Virus record (IMG/VR): IMGVR_UViG_3300025810_001060
Location: 1-20,660 of that record
Length of the DNA: 20,660 nt
From: a virus
Strand: one strand, 5' to 3'
Shown: piece by piece, positions 5,594-13,970 of the stretch
Layout of the letters: each line of letters opens with the position of its first letter
Position numbering within the stretch: position 1 is the first letter of the stretch
The notes under the pieces: generated by a model
Databases searched by the model: none
What the model saw: the letters and a program-made list of their open reading frames with translations, nothing else
What the model was told of the DNA's origin: nothing
Position numbers and translations under genes: made by a program

Positions 5594-6290
5594 TAGAATT
5601 CACGAACTGATAGGTAATCGTGATCAGGTTGTAATTTTTGAAGTTGGTTGTGCTGACGGAACTGATACTAGACAGTTCCTCAGTAAGTTTGGGACTAATC
5701 TCAAGATCTATACTTTTGATCCTGACCCTACCAACATCAAAGCAATGTCTGAAGTTGGTGGTGTAGATGTTAAAGGTAACTCTAATTCAAAACTAAGGTC
5801 TGATGGTCGTCATACTTTTACTTCTGTTGCAATTGCCGCACAGGATGGTAAAACCACATTTACTAGAAGTAGAAATGTAAATGGTCCTGGTGGTGGTACA
5901 GACTGGGGTCGTTATTCTGGTTCAATCTATGAACCGAAGACTATTATCAATAGTCCTAAGTATGGGAATCGTTGGCCAATGATTCAGTATGATGAGAAGA
6001 TTGAAGTAACAACTCGGAGTATTGATTCATTCTGTGATGAGAATGGCATCAAACATATCGACTTTATGTGGATGGATGTTCAAGGTGCAGAGAAGGAAGT
6101 GTTCCGTGGTGCAAAAAATATGATCGGTAAGATTGATTATATTTACACGGAGTATCACGAAGAAGAGATGTATGAGGGTGCTACTAACCTTCAGACAGTT
6201 ACTGATCTTCTGGTTGGGTATGATATGGAACAGAACTGGCCATACAATGATGTGGAAGGTGGTGATGCATTGTTTAAACTGAGAGGTTGA
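5577..6290 (+). CDS. FkbM-family methyltransferase
   Basis: A 237-residue class I SAM methyltransferase. IFEVGCADG (20-28) is motif I for SAM binding and IYTFDPDP is the post-strand-2 acidic site. DFMWMDVQGAEKEVFRGA is the FkbM hallmark D-x-Q-G-A-E-x-x-V-L-x-G. Family members O-methylate sugars or polyketides. The start at 5577 is supported by GAGGAG (5564-5569), 7 bp upstream; ATG 5571 would be too close, and the open frame before that is inside the epimerase gene. A GGPGGGTDWGRYSGS insert about a third of the way along is unusual and may shape the acceptor site. In this setting it most likely methylates a sugar hydroxyl of the glycan. Confidence 0.88.
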   Translation: MGISVDRIHELIGNRDQVVIFEVGCADGTDTRQFLSKFGTNLKIYTFDPDPTNIKAMSEVGGVDVKGNSNSKLRSDGRHTFTSVAIAAQDGKTTFTRSRNVNGPGGGTDWGRYSGSIYEPKTIINSPKYGNRWPMIQYDEKIEVTTRSIDSFCDENGIKHIDFMWMDVQGAEKEVFRGAKNMIGKIDYIYTEYHEEEMYEGATNLQTVTDLLVGYDMEQNWPYNDVEGGDALFKLRG

Positions 6291-6291
6291 G

Positions 6292-7176
6292 ATGAAAGTA
6301 TTTGATGTATTTTTGTTTGGTTATGAACTAGATCTACTGGAGATTCGTATGAATCTTCTTGATCCTTATGTAGATTACTTTGTGTTCAGTGAAGGTGGTA
6401 AAACATTCTCTGGCGAAGATAAAGGTTTTGTGTTTGATGTAGCTGATAAACGGTTCAAAAAATTTGAAGATAAGATTATCTACACTAAGATTCAAGAACC
6501 AACATCTGAACAACTTCAGGCACAAGGTGTAAAGTATAATGTAAAAAAAGAATCTTTCATGAGAGATACTTTTTACAAGGATAGCATCATGGATGTTCTC
6601 AAAGAACATTGTTCTGATGAAGATGTAATCATCTGGTCTGACTTAGATGAAGTACCTAACCCAGAAGTCATTGAACAGATTAAGGACTTCTATGAACCTG
6701 GTACGGTATATAACTTTGCACAAGATAACTATCAGGCTGCATTGAATTGGTTTGAAACTTCATCTACGATTATTTCCCAGACTAAAGACTTTGAATATGA
6801 AGATGAGGGTCCAAGATGGATTGGTACTAAGATGTGTAATTTTGGTACATTGAAGAAGTATTCACTAACAGATATGAGACGTGAACTCCCACAAGAGAAT
6901 AATCTAAGAATATATCCTGGTGGGTGGCATTGGAGTACAGTTGGTAGTGACAAAGAGTGTACTATGTACGAGAGAGTGATGAAGAAGATTAAGTCTTCTG
7001 CACATACTGAACTCAACAATGAAAAATTGATTGGTGAACTCGAACAGAGATTGAAAGATGGTCGGTCACCACTGGGTCAGGACAATGCATCATACTGTAT
7101 TACTCACTTTGATGAAGATAGGTTCCCACAGTATCTCATAGACAACCAAGAGAAGTATTCTTATTTGATCAAATGA
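6292..7176 (+). CDS. Glycosyltransferase family 17 protein
   Basis: A 294-residue GT17-type enzyme. The eukaryotic prototype is the bisecting beta-1,4-GlcNAc transferase MGAT3; phage and bacterial members have unproven specificity. Strong signatures are the N-terminal KVFDVFLFGYELDLLEIRMN (2-21), VDYFVFSEGGKTFSG (27-41), and IIWSDLDEVPNP (113-124), where D117-L-D119-E120 is the DxD-like metal/nucleotide-sugar site. GGWHWSTVG is the conserved C-half motif. The gene starts one base after the previous stop and overlaps the next by ATGA. No membrane segment is present, so it should act in the cytoplasm on a soluble acceptor. Confidence 0.9.
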   Translation: MKVFDVFLFGYELDLLEIRMNLLDPYVDYFVFSEGGKTFSGEDKGFVFDVADKRFKKFEDKIIYTKIQEPTSEQLQAQGVKYNVKKESFMRDTFYKDSIMDVLKEHCSDEDVIIWSDLDEVPNPEVIEQIKDFYEPGTVYNFAQDNYQAALNWFETSSTIISQTKDFEYEDEGPRWIGTKMCNFGTLKKYSLTDMRRELPQENNLRIYPGGWHWSTVGSDKECTMYERVMKKIKSSAHTELNNEKLIGELEQRLKDGRSPLGQDNASYCITHFDEDRFPQYLIDNQEKYSYLIK

Positions 7177-8138
7177 TTGTAACTGAAATCTATAGGGGTT
7201 CTGGACTGGGAAACCAGATTTGGAACCTGGTGGTATCTAGAATCCTTGCACATAGACATGGATATAAGTGGGGCGTAAAAAAATCTACACCATTTAAGGC
7301 ACGTAAGTTTATGCCTGACTTTGACTATGGTGAAGAAGTAACAGGTGGTCATACTCCTAGAGAGGGACAACCACCAGAATCATTGCCTGATGGTATCACT
7401 CATTACATTCGTGAGAGGAATGATCCTCTTCCACAGTGTGGTCATAGTGGTATCTTTTTTGATCCTGGTCTATGGAATAATCTTCCTGACAACTCAAAGA
7501 TTGATGGTCTCTTTCAGTGTTTAGAGTATATCAATGACTGTAAGGATGATATTCGTCAGTGGTTATCTCATAATGTAAATGTTACTGAGTATTCTGATGA
7601 AGATATTTGTGTCATTCACTTCCGTGGTGGTGAGTATTTGATTACTGCATCATGGTTAGAACCAAAGTTCTATGAGAATGCCCGTGATAGAATGTTGGAA
7701 CACAACCCCAATATGAAGTTTGTGGTTGTGACTGATGATCCAGAGAATGCAAACAAGTTTATTCCATGGGCAGAAGTTGTAGGTGCAACTACTCTTAATG
7801 AACAAGAAGACATTGAACAGGGAACAGGTTTCTTCAAATACATAGGAGGTAATATCGGTGTTGATTATTCTATTCTACATAATGCTAGGAACGTCATTAT
7901 GTCCGCATCAACATTCTCCTTCTGGCCAGTATGGACATCTAATGTCTCGCCCAAGGTCATTGCACCCAAGTACTGGTTTGACCATAAAACTTCCAATGGT
8001 TGGTGGAGAGGTGACGATATGATCGTCCGGGATTGGGATTACATCGATAGAGAAGGTAAACTCTTCAATGGTACTGATTGTCAAAAGGAGTATGATCTTT
8101 ACAGACTCACGACTCCGTACTATAATTTTATGAGATAG
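7173..8138 (+). CDS. GT11-like / fucosyltransferase-superfamily protein (divergent)
   Basis: A 321-residue protein with a GT-B fucosyltransferase layout. It has an N-terminal RGSGLGNQIWNLVVSRILAH (8-27) acceptor-domain motif, VIHFRGGEYL (147-156) in place of the H-x-R-R-G-D donor-binding motif, and SASTFSFWPVW (approx. 253) resembling the N-S-T-F-S-W-W motif of GT11. The VIAPKYWF segment matches GT11 VIAPxxWFG. H149 and R151 of the donor motif are kept, but the second Arg and the Asp are replaced by Gly and Glu. It is longer than the two clear GT11 genes in the cluster because of an extra central segment. The donor may be GDP-fucose or GDP-L-galactose, the latter being the epimerase product. 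Confidence 0.75.
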   Translation: MIVTEIYRGSGLGNQIWNLVVSRILAHRHGYKWGVKKSTPFKARKFMPDFDYGEEVTGGHTPREGQPPESLPDGITHYIRERNDPLPQCGHSGIFFDPGLWNNLPDNSKIDGLFQCLEYINDCKDDIRQWLSHNVNVTEYSDEDICVIHFRGGEYLITASWLEPKFYENARDRMLEHNPNMKFVVVTDDPENANKFIPWAEVVGATTLNEQEDIEQGTGFFKYIGGNIGVDYSILHNARNVIMSASTFSFWPVWTSNVSPKVIAPKYWFDHKTSNGWWRGDDMIVRDWDYIDREGKLFNGTDCQKEYDLYRLTTPYYNFMR

Positions 8139-8146
8139 AGAGTACC

Positions 8147-9442
8147 ATGTATCAGTTGATTGAAAACTTCATTCAATCCGCCAAGGAGATGGATGATAAT
8201 GTGTTTCCATTCATGGCTAACAAAGATTGGAAGCCAGGTAACAATGTATATTACTCTGGACCATATTGGAATGACCTAGAGGCACAAGAACTTATCTACG
8301 CAGTAATGAAAGGTAAGTGGTTGTCTTCTGGTGAGAAGGTGAATAAGTTTGAGAAAGAGTTCTCTAATAGATTTGAATTTGATCATTCTGTGATGGTGAA
8401 CTCTGGTTCATCAGCCAACCTGGTAATGATTGCTGCACTCAAGAAATACTATGGGTGGGAAGATGGTGATGAGATTATTGTATGTTCTTGTGGTTTTGCA
8501 ACTACCATTGCACCAGTGGTTCAGGCTGGCCTGAAGCCAGTCTTCGTTGACATCAACTGGGATGACCTGAACTGGAATATGGATCAGGTAGAAGATAAGA
8601 TTACTGAAAGAACTCGTGCAGTATTCTCCTCTCCTGTCCTTGGTAATGCTTATGACATCGATAGATTGGTAGAACTTTGTAAGAGTAAAGATATTCATAT
8701 CATTGCAGACAACTGTGACAGTCTTGGGAGTAGATATAAAGGTGACTATCTCACCAAACACGCAGTGGCTGCATCGTGTTCGTTCTATCCTGCACATCAC
8801 ATTTGTACCATTGAAGGTGGTATGGTGTCATCAAACAACAAAGCAATCATTGATCTTGCTCGTAGTTTTGCTTGGTGGGGTCGTGGATGTTATTGTGTAG
8901 GACAACAGAACCTACTCTCTAACGGTGTCTGCGGCCGTCGTTTTGATACTTGGTTGGATGGTTACGAAGACATCGTTGACCACAAGTATGTGTTCTCTCA
9001 GATGGGTTACAACTTGAAACCACTTGACATGCAAGGTGCAGTTGGTTCAGTTCAACTCCTGAAGTTTGATGACATCCATAGACTGAGAAGAAAGAATAAG
9101 GAACGTATTCAGAGTATCATTGAGACAATCCCTGGTTGTCGTGTAGTGAATGAGCGTGAGGATAGTGAGACAAGTTGGTTTGGTGTTCCCATTGTATGTG
9201 ATGATAAGAAACTAAAACACTCTCTTGTTGCTCATCTTGAGAAGAATAAAGTTCAGACACGTAACTACTTTGCAGGTAACATTCTTCTTCATCCTGGTTA
9301 CTCACATCTTGATGATGCTATGAAGTATCCTGAAGCCAATAAGGTTCTTAACAAAGTGTTCTTCTTGGGTTGTTCTCCAGTCATTACTGATGATATGATT
9401 GACTATATTGAAACAGTCGTAGAGGATTTTAAACATGCTTGA
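8147..9442 (+). CDS. rfbH: RfbH/E1-type PLP [2Fe-2S] 3-dehydrase of the DegT/StrS aminotransferase family
   Basis: A 431-residue DegT/DnrJ/EryC1/StrS-fold enzyme in which the usual PLP-binding lysine is histidine: SFYPAHHICTIEGG (212-225), with H218 at the Lys position. That is the hallmark of the 3-dehydrases E1/RfbH and ColD, which use PMP to remove the C3 hydroxyl. Cysteines C190, C248, C250 and C262 give C-x57-C-x-C-x11-C, close to the C-x57-C-x-C-x7-C iron-sulfur motif I recall for E1, so it is E1/RfbH-like rather than ColD-like. NSGSSANL (85-92) is the phosphate-binding motif and ADNCDSLG (187-194) the PLP-ring Asp region. No reductase partner (E3) is nearby. A likely substrate is the RmlB product, giving a 3,6-dideoxy or related sugar. 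Confidence 0.9.
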   Translation: MYQLIENFIQSAKEMDDNVFPFMANKDWKPGNNVYYSGPYWNDLEAQELIYAVMKGKWLSSGEKVNKFEKEFSNRFEFDHSVMVNSGSSANLVMIAALKKYYGWEDGDEIIVCSCGFATTIAPVVQAGLKPVFVDINWDDLNWNMDQVEDKITERTRAVFSSPVLGNAYDIDRLVELCKSKDIHIIADNCDSLGSRYKGDYLTKHAVAASCSFYPAHHICTIEGGMVSSNNKAIIDLARSFAWWGRGCYCVGQQNLLSNGVCGRRFDTWLDGYEDIVDHKYVFSQMGYNLKPLDMQGAVGSVQLLKFDDIHRLRRKNKERIQSIIETIPGCRVVNEREDSETSWFGVPIVCDDKKLKHSLVAHLEKNKVQTRNYFAGNILLHPGYSHLDDAMKYPEANKVLNKVFFLGCSPVITDDMIDYIETVVEDFKHA

Positions 9443-10157
9443 TCTATCCAGAGTTACATGCTTTGCGATTGATAATACAAATCGAATAGAAGAAACCATC
9501 AATGCACTTCACACTTGTAAGAACGTAGCAAACTTTGGGGAGGTCAAGTTAGTTACCACCCCCAACTACGTTGAGAAATACAAGGACGAATGTGTATCTG
9601 ATGGTATTTTAATAGAGGAACAAGTCAAACCACTTACTAATATTGATGAATACAATTACTACATTCTTTACCACCTTCACAAACACATTGATACAGAGTT
9701 TTGCCTCCTCGTCCAGGATCATGCTTTTATTATTAATCCTGATGCTTGGAGGGAAGAGTTTTTCTCGTATGACTACATCGGAGCCCCATGGCCAATCAGA
9801 GATAGAGCATACATCACTCCCTATGGAGAACATCAACGAGTAGGTAATGGTGGGTTCTCTTTCAGGTCAAAGAAACTTTTAGAAGTTCCCCGAACACAAT
9901 GGATACCATTCAGAGTTGCCGATGTTGCAAAGGACTTCTATAAGATGTTTGGTTGTGAAAACACAAATGAGGATGGTAATATATGTGTCCATAACAAACA
10001 CCTTTATGAGATGAATGGGTGTAGGATAGCTCCAGTAGAGGTAGCCAAATACTTTTCATATGAGTCCCCTGTCCCTGAGAACCAAGGTATAATTCCCTTT
10101 GGGTTCCACAATAATCTTCCACCTGGTGTCACCGTGGAGGGTTACAACCCCCGATAA
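9435..10157 (+). CDS. DUF5672-type glycosyltransferase-like protein
   Basis: A 240-residue protein with the pattern I know as DUF5672, found in many glycosyltransferase loci. CLLVQDHAFIINPDAWREEF (90-109) contains the Q-D-H/D segment occupying the usual nucleotide-sugar/metal site, then DYIGAPWP (113-120). RVGNGGFSFRSKKLLE matches the G-N-G-G-F-S-L-R acceptor loop, and ENTNEDGNICVHNK lies where an E-D acid pair is expected. It fits a GT-A fold with strand order resembling GT2/GT7, but activity for the family is, as far as I know, unproven. It overlaps the previous gene by 8 bp and is followed by a late promoter motif. Confidence 0.8.
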   Translation: MLDLSRVTCFAIDNTNRIEETINALHTCKNVANFGEVKLVTTPNYVEKYKDECVSDGILIEEQVKPLTNIDEYNYYILYHLHKHIDTEFCLLVQDHAFIINPDAWREEFFSYDYIGAPWPIRDRAYITPYGEHQRVGNGGFSFRSKKLLEVPRTQWIPFRVADVAKDFYKMFGCENTNEDGNICVHNKHLYEMNGCRIAPVEVAKYFSYESPVPENQGIIPFGFHNNLPPGVTVEGYNPR

Positions 10158-10160
10158 ATA
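10154..10160 (+). promoter_or_regulatory. Late-promoter-like motif ATAAATA
   Basis: ATAAATA starts within the last codon of the preceding gene (stop 10155-10157) and lies 19 bp before the ATG at 10180. This 22-bp gap is one of only two real gaps in the glycan cluster, so a late-phase internal promoter is plausible. No sigma70 -35 box is seen at the right distance. Confidence 0.6.
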
Positions 10161-10179
10161 CTACAGATTTGTTATTACT

Positions 10180-10863
10180 ATGTCATTTGTTTATAATGCT
10201 CCCTCCTTTGTGGAGGTAGACAATGTGTTCCCTGAAGGTCCAAAAAGAACTGACAATAACACAGCAGCATACACACTCAATCACATTACCTTTGCAGAGA
10301 ATGTAGATGAGTTCGGGGGAGAAGGAGATATTCTAGAGTTCGGTGTCTGTAGTGGTGGTACCCTCCTCCCTATTGGACAGAAGAACCCATCCCGTAAGGT
10401 TTTTGGTTTCGATCACTTCAAAGGTCTGGAAGTCACACAGCAACCAACACCAGCATATGCTGGTTGGGCAGAAGGTGCATTCCGTATTGGCGACCCACAG
10501 TATACTTGGATTCCCAAAACGGTAGAAGATGTTAAGAGAAAGTGTTCTGTCTCGCCTAATATCAAAATCTTTGTGGAAGATGTTCATGAGATGGTAGAGA
10601 AAGAACCATCTTATTTTGGTATTGGTAAGGTTGGTGCAATTCATATTGACCTAGACATCTACGAACCCACAGTATCTGCATTCAAGTTCATTGATAAGTG
10701 TGAGTGGGATAAACTCTACTTCCGTTTTGATGACTGGCATGGTCATGAGCCTGACTATGATCACCATGAACGGAAAGCATTTAGAGAATGGATTACCAAA
10801 CACGGATACAACTTCGAAATCGTTGAAGATGGTATCAGTGCTGGTGTGAAGGTATGGAAATAA
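10180..10863 (+). CDS. TylF/MycF-type O-methyltransferase
   Basis: A 227-residue SAM-dependent methyltransferase. ILEFGVCSGGTL (51-62) is SAM motif I, FGFDHFKGLE (75-84) matches the TylF F-D-S-F-E-G-L loop, HIDLDIYEPT (155-164) is the TylF metal-binding H-x-D-x-D-x-Y-x-x-T motif, and FRFDDWHGHE (181-190) carries the next acidic pair. TylF-type enzymes O-methylate deoxysugars using magnesium, which suits a locus making 6-deoxysugars. The start at 10180 is chosen because a late promoter motif ends 19 bp upstream. The frame is open further back, but that would bury the start inside the previous gene. It overlaps the GT2 gene by 10 bp. Confidence 0.85.
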   Translation: MSFVYNAPSFVEVDNVFPEGPKRTDNNTAAYTLNHITFAENVDEFGGEGDILEFGVCSGGTLLPIGQKNPSRKVFGFDHFKGLEVTQQPTPAYAGWAEGAFRIGDPQYTWIPKTVEDVKRKCSVSPNIKIFVEDVHEMVEKEPSYFGIGKVGAIHIDLDIYEPTVSAFKFIDKCEWDKLYFRFDDWHGHEPDYDHHERKAFREWITKHGYNFEIVEDGISAGVKVWK

Positions 10864-11567
10864 AGGTATCAGTAGTCATCCCTTGTTATGAGTATGGTGG
10901 TAAGGGTGTCAGATACCTTTCTGATATGTTTAGAACCATCTCACAACAAACACTTAAAGAAGTAGAAGTTATCATTCCAGACCACAGTGTCAACACTGAC
11001 ATTGAAGAGTTCTGTTATGATAACATTTTTGATCTTGACATACTTTACTACAGAAATGAAGTAGATAGAGGTAATGCAGCATCCAATAAAAATGTTGGAA
11101 TGGACTTTACTAGAGGTAAAGTTGTTAAGATGATGTATATGGATGATTACTTCTATACGAGTGATGCACTAGAGAAAACTTATAATGCCTTAATGAATTC
11201 TGATAAGATGTGGTTGGTCTGTGGTACCAATCATACAAGAGATAATGGTAAAACATTTGATACTTATATTATACCACGGTGGAATGACAATATGTTACGG
11301 TCCAGAGGTAATAATACTATGAGTGGTGTCTCTGTGTTATCGTATAAGAATGATAACATGCATGTTCGATGGGATCCTAATACATGTATGTTGATGGATG
11401 TAGATTTTTACTATTCATTAAGGTCTAAGTATGGTGATTGTATCTACTTGAACGAATATATGATTACTCAACGGGTAAATAGTGATGCGTTGTCATCCAC
11501 GATTAGTGACGAGGATGTACAAAAAGAATTTGTGTATTGTAGAGAGAAACACGGTATTACATTATGA
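10854..11567 (+). CDS. Family 2 glycosyltransferase
   Basis: A 237-residue GT-A enzyme. KVSVVIPCYEYGG (4-16) is the N-terminal GT2 strand and loop, and the RGNAASNKNVGMDFTRGKVV segment (72-91) is the nucleotide-binding region. MYMDDYF (94-100) holds the D-x-D equivalent M-D-D. The acceptor-side motif WDPNTCMLMDVDFYYSLRSK, near residue 172, has the ED-like acid replaced by MDVD. It is short, consisting of the catalytic domain only, with no membrane helix, implying cytoplasmic action on a soluble or peripheral acceptor. It overlaps the genes on both sides, and the downstream junction is ATGA. Donor sugar unknown. Confidence 0.88.
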   Translation: MEIKVSVVIPCYEYGGKGVRYLSDMFRTISQQTLKEVEVIIPDHSVNTDIEEFCYDNIFDLDILYYRNEVDRGNAASNKNVGMDFTRGKVVKMMYMDDYFYTSDALEKTYNALMNSDKMWLVCGTNHTRDNGKTFDTYIIPRWNDNMLRSRGNNTMSGVSVLSYKNDNMHVRWDPNTCMLMDVDFYYSLRSKYGDCIYLNEYMITQRVNSDALSSTISDEDVQKEFVYCREKHGITL

Positions 11568-12391
11568 AACATTACCTATCAATCGCATCTGTTTTCAAGA
11601 ATGAAAGCTGGAATCTTAAGGAGTGGGTTCTACATTACAAGCATCATGGTGTTGATCACATCTACCTGGTCAACGACTTCAGTGATGATGAGTATATGTC
11701 TATACTTGAACCGTTCATTCGTGAAGGATTTGTTACACTCTTCCAAAATAATATCACAGAAAAATATACTGGTAGACAGACTGATGTAAACAATCGGTTC
11801 TTCTTACCTATCTGTAATGAAACTCAATGGATTGCACAAATTGATCTAGATGAATTTCTATATAGTCCTAAGACAGTAGACTTAAAAGAAGTCTTAAGGA
11901 ACTACGAAGAGTACGGTACAGTTGAAACCAACTGGGTATGGTTTAATAGTAACGATCATCTTCATCACCCTGATGGTGGTCTGGTTAAGAATTTTACTAG
12001 TCGTGCAGAATTTGGGGACAGGGTATGGATGACCCATCGATCCAAATGTGCTGGTGCAGGACAAGAAGAACCTGAGTGGTTTAATCTTTGGGCACCTAAA
12101 CAGATTGCAAACACTAGATTTGGTGTACAATCTTTTAATATTCATAAGATATTCACTAGTGGACCTAACATCAATCTATCATTTGTTGGTAGACCAGATG
12201 ACCCTGAGATACTAAACAATCATTACCAGATTCAATCAAGAGAGTTCTGGGAAAAGATTAAGATGACAAGAGGTGCATTGAATAACTGGTACGCAGCCAA
12301 TGCAAGAGGTTGGCATACCTTCTATTCATTAGATGTAGGAGATACTATAGACACAACACTGGCAGAACAAAACAAGGAGATTGAATTATGA
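11564..12391 (+). CDS. GT92-like (Glyco_tranf_2_4) glycosyltransferase
   Basis: A 275-residue protein of the Glyco_tranf_2_4/GT92-like group. SIASVFKNESWNLKEWVLHY (6-25) is the family opening (KNE-x-x-x-L-x-E-W-x-x-x-H), HGVDHIYLVNDFSDD (28-42) follows as expected, and AQIDLDEFLY (91-100) has the D-x-D-E-F metal site. SFNIHKIF matches the late H-K/H-R motif. GT92 members characterised in animals are galactosyltransferases acting on fucose-containing glycans; bacterial and phage relatives have unknown specificity. It is joined to both neighbours by ATGA overlaps. Confidence 0.86.
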   Translation: MKHYLSIASVFKNESWNLKEWVLHYKHHGVDHIYLVNDFSDDEYMSILEPFIREGFVTLFQNNITEKYTGRQTDVNNRFFLPICNETQWIAQIDLDEFLYSPKTVDLKEVLRNYEEYGTVETNWVWFNSNDHLHHPDGGLVKNFTSRAEFGDRVWMTHRSKCAGAGQEEPEWFNLWAPKQIANTRFGVQSFNIHKIFTSGPNINLSFVGRPDDPEILNNHYQIQSREFWEKIKMTRGALNNWYAANARGWHTFYSLDVGDTIDTTLAEQNKEIEL

Positions 12392-13194
12392 CTATTGGAA
12401 TGAATAACCTTGGTAATAATGGAAGAATTGGTAATCAACTATTTCAATATGCTGGACTTGTAGGTATTGCAAAGAATAAAGGTTATGACTTTAGAATCCC
12501 AGAAGACCAAGAACTCAGCAAATGTTTTGAAATGCTTCATTGTGGTAACCGTTATGGTCTTATTGACGGACCTGAGTGTATTCTTCATGAGTCTCATACA
12601 TTTGCAGAAGACCTTTTTAATGAGTGTCCTAATCACATTCATCTAAGTGGATACTTTCAAACAGAAAAGTATTTTAAAGATGCACAACGATTATTGAAAT
12701 GGGATTTTAGATTCAAAGAAGATATTATCAATGAAGTTGATTATGTCTACGGTGATATTTTAAGTTCAAACCCTGTCTCTATCTGTGTGAGAGAGTATAA
12801 CGATCACTTTGATTACCCTGGTAGTCATAACAATCATCGTAACTTACCATGGGAATACTTTGAACGTGGTATTGAGATGTTAGGTAAGGACAGAACTTAT
12901 ATTATCTGTTCAAACAATCTTGAGTTGTGCAAGGAACAAGAAGTATTCAAAGGTAATAACTTCTACTTCAATGACATCACAACTAAAGTAGATAAGTCTC
13001 ACTTTGATCTATGTTTGATTTCAAAGTGTTCAGACTTTATAACATCCAATAGTACATTCAGTTGGTGGGGAGCATACCTATCACAGAATAAAGATAAGAG
13101 AGTGATCGCACCAGATACTTGGTATGGTCCAGGTCTTCAACATATTAGTACAGAAGATCTTATTCCTGAAACTTGGGAGGTAATTAAATCATGA
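12388..13194 (+). CDS. GT11 alpha-1,2-fucosyltransferase-like protein with altered donor motif
   Basis: A 268-residue GT11 protein. GRIGNQLFQYA (12-22), HLSGYFQTEKYF (85-96), NSTFSWWGAYL (221-231) and VIAPDTWYG are clear GT11 motifs. The donor-binding H-x-R-R-G-D motif, which is intact in the paralogue at 16498, reads SICVREYND (131-139): one Arg remains, but the His, second Arg and Gly are lost. It may use another donor or acceptor, or be weakened. The paralogue is about the same length and shares the family motif order, so the two probably arose by duplication or separate capture. Typical GT11 function is transfer of L-fucose from GDP-fucose to galactose. It couples to both neighbours by ATGA overlaps. 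Confidence 0.85.
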   Translation: MTIGMNNLGNNGRIGNQLFQYAGLVGIAKNKGYDFRIPEDQELSKCFEMLHCGNRYGLIDGPECILHESHTFAEDLFNECPNHIHLSGYFQTEKYFKDAQRLLKWDFRFKEDIINEVDYVYGDILSSNPVSICVREYNDHFDYPGSHNNHRNLPWEYFERGIEMLGKDRTYIICSNNLELCKEQEVFKGNNFYFNDITTKVDKSHFDLCLISKCSDFITSNSTFSWWGAYLSQNKDKRVIAPDTWYGPGLQHISTEDLIPETWEVIKS

Positions 13195-13970
13195 TGGATA
13201 TTGCAATTCATGATGGTTCACCTGGTCTAGCAAATAGAATTAAAAACTATGCAGGTATCTATAGGACATTTAAACAATGTATGACCACCAACGAGGCGGA
13301 TGCATACATCTTTGATGACATCACTCTGGCAAACATAGAACAACTTGGATACTATCCATGTTTTGATCACTGGAGATTACCTATTCTCCCTGGTGAAGAT
13401 AGGAAGACTGGTGAGTATAAGTATATCGATCTTCTATATGAAGACACACCAAAGTATTTTGTCGAACAGTATAGGAAAGCATTTAGTTACTTACAACCTA
13501 GAAAAGATATCGTAGATTATGTTAATGATTTCACTGAAGGTTGGGGTAATGTAGTTGGATTACATATCAGATCGTGGTACTGTGACAGACATAAGTATCA
13601 TAGTAATAAATTGTTTGAAAGTATTATAGATACTTTCGACAAAGATAGAAAGATCTTTCTTTGTGGTGACAACAGTGATGTGCTAAAACACTTTGAGAAT
13701 AAGTATGGTAATCGTATCATCACTCACGAACAGAAGAAATTCAATCATCCACACAAGGCTGAGTCAGGACACAACAAGTCTATTCAGTCTACTGTAGATG
13801 CATTCATTGACTTGATGCTTCTGTCCAAGTGTGATACTATTGTAGGTACATATGCCTCAACGTTTACTGAGGTGGCGTGGTGGTTAGGAGATACCAAACC
13901 CAAGGTAATCATTCCTGAACCATATAATGTAGAGGAATCATTTAAGAATAGAATTTTTGAGAGACTATGA
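13191..13970 (+). CDS. GT23/NodZ-like fucosyltransferase-superfamily protein
   Basis: A 259-residue protein with the GT-B fucosyltransferase pattern but not classic GT11. SPGLANRIKNYAGIY (10-24) resembles the G-L-G-N-R/Q acceptor-domain loop. VVGLHIRSWYCDR (121-133) carries the H-x-R donor motif (H125, R127). GTYASTFTEVAWWLG near residue 230 matches the S-x-x-S-x-x-x-x-x-A motif of NodZ/FUT8-like enzymes. ATG 13191 overlaps the previous stop; 13194 would remove one Met. GGGAGG just upstream (13175-13180) is a good ribosome site. The likely donor is a GDP-6-deoxy-hexose or GDP-L-galactose; this is inferred from the family. Confidence 0.72.
   Translation: MMDIAIHDGSPGLANRIKNYAGIYRTFKQCMTTNEADAYIFDDITLANIEQLGYYPCFDHWRLPILPGEDRKTGEYKYIDLLYEDTPKYFVEQYRKAFSYLQPRKDIVDYVNDFTEGWGNVVGLHIRSWYCDRHKYHSNKLFESIIDTFDKDRKIFLCGDNSDVLKHFENKYGNRIITHEQKKFNHPHKAESGHNKSIQSTVDAFIDLMLLSKCDTIVGTYASTFTEVAWWLGDTKPKVIIPEPYNVEESFKNRIFERL

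Noticed and set aside
8411-8800. 129-codon open frame on the minus strand
   Set aside because: It is antisense to the RfbH-like gene, which has clear motifs. All convincing genes here are on the + strand.
10099-10179. Longer N-terminus for the TylF-type methyltransferase
   Set aside because: It overlaps the DUF5672 gene and would contain the late promoter motif; ATG 10180 follows that motif.
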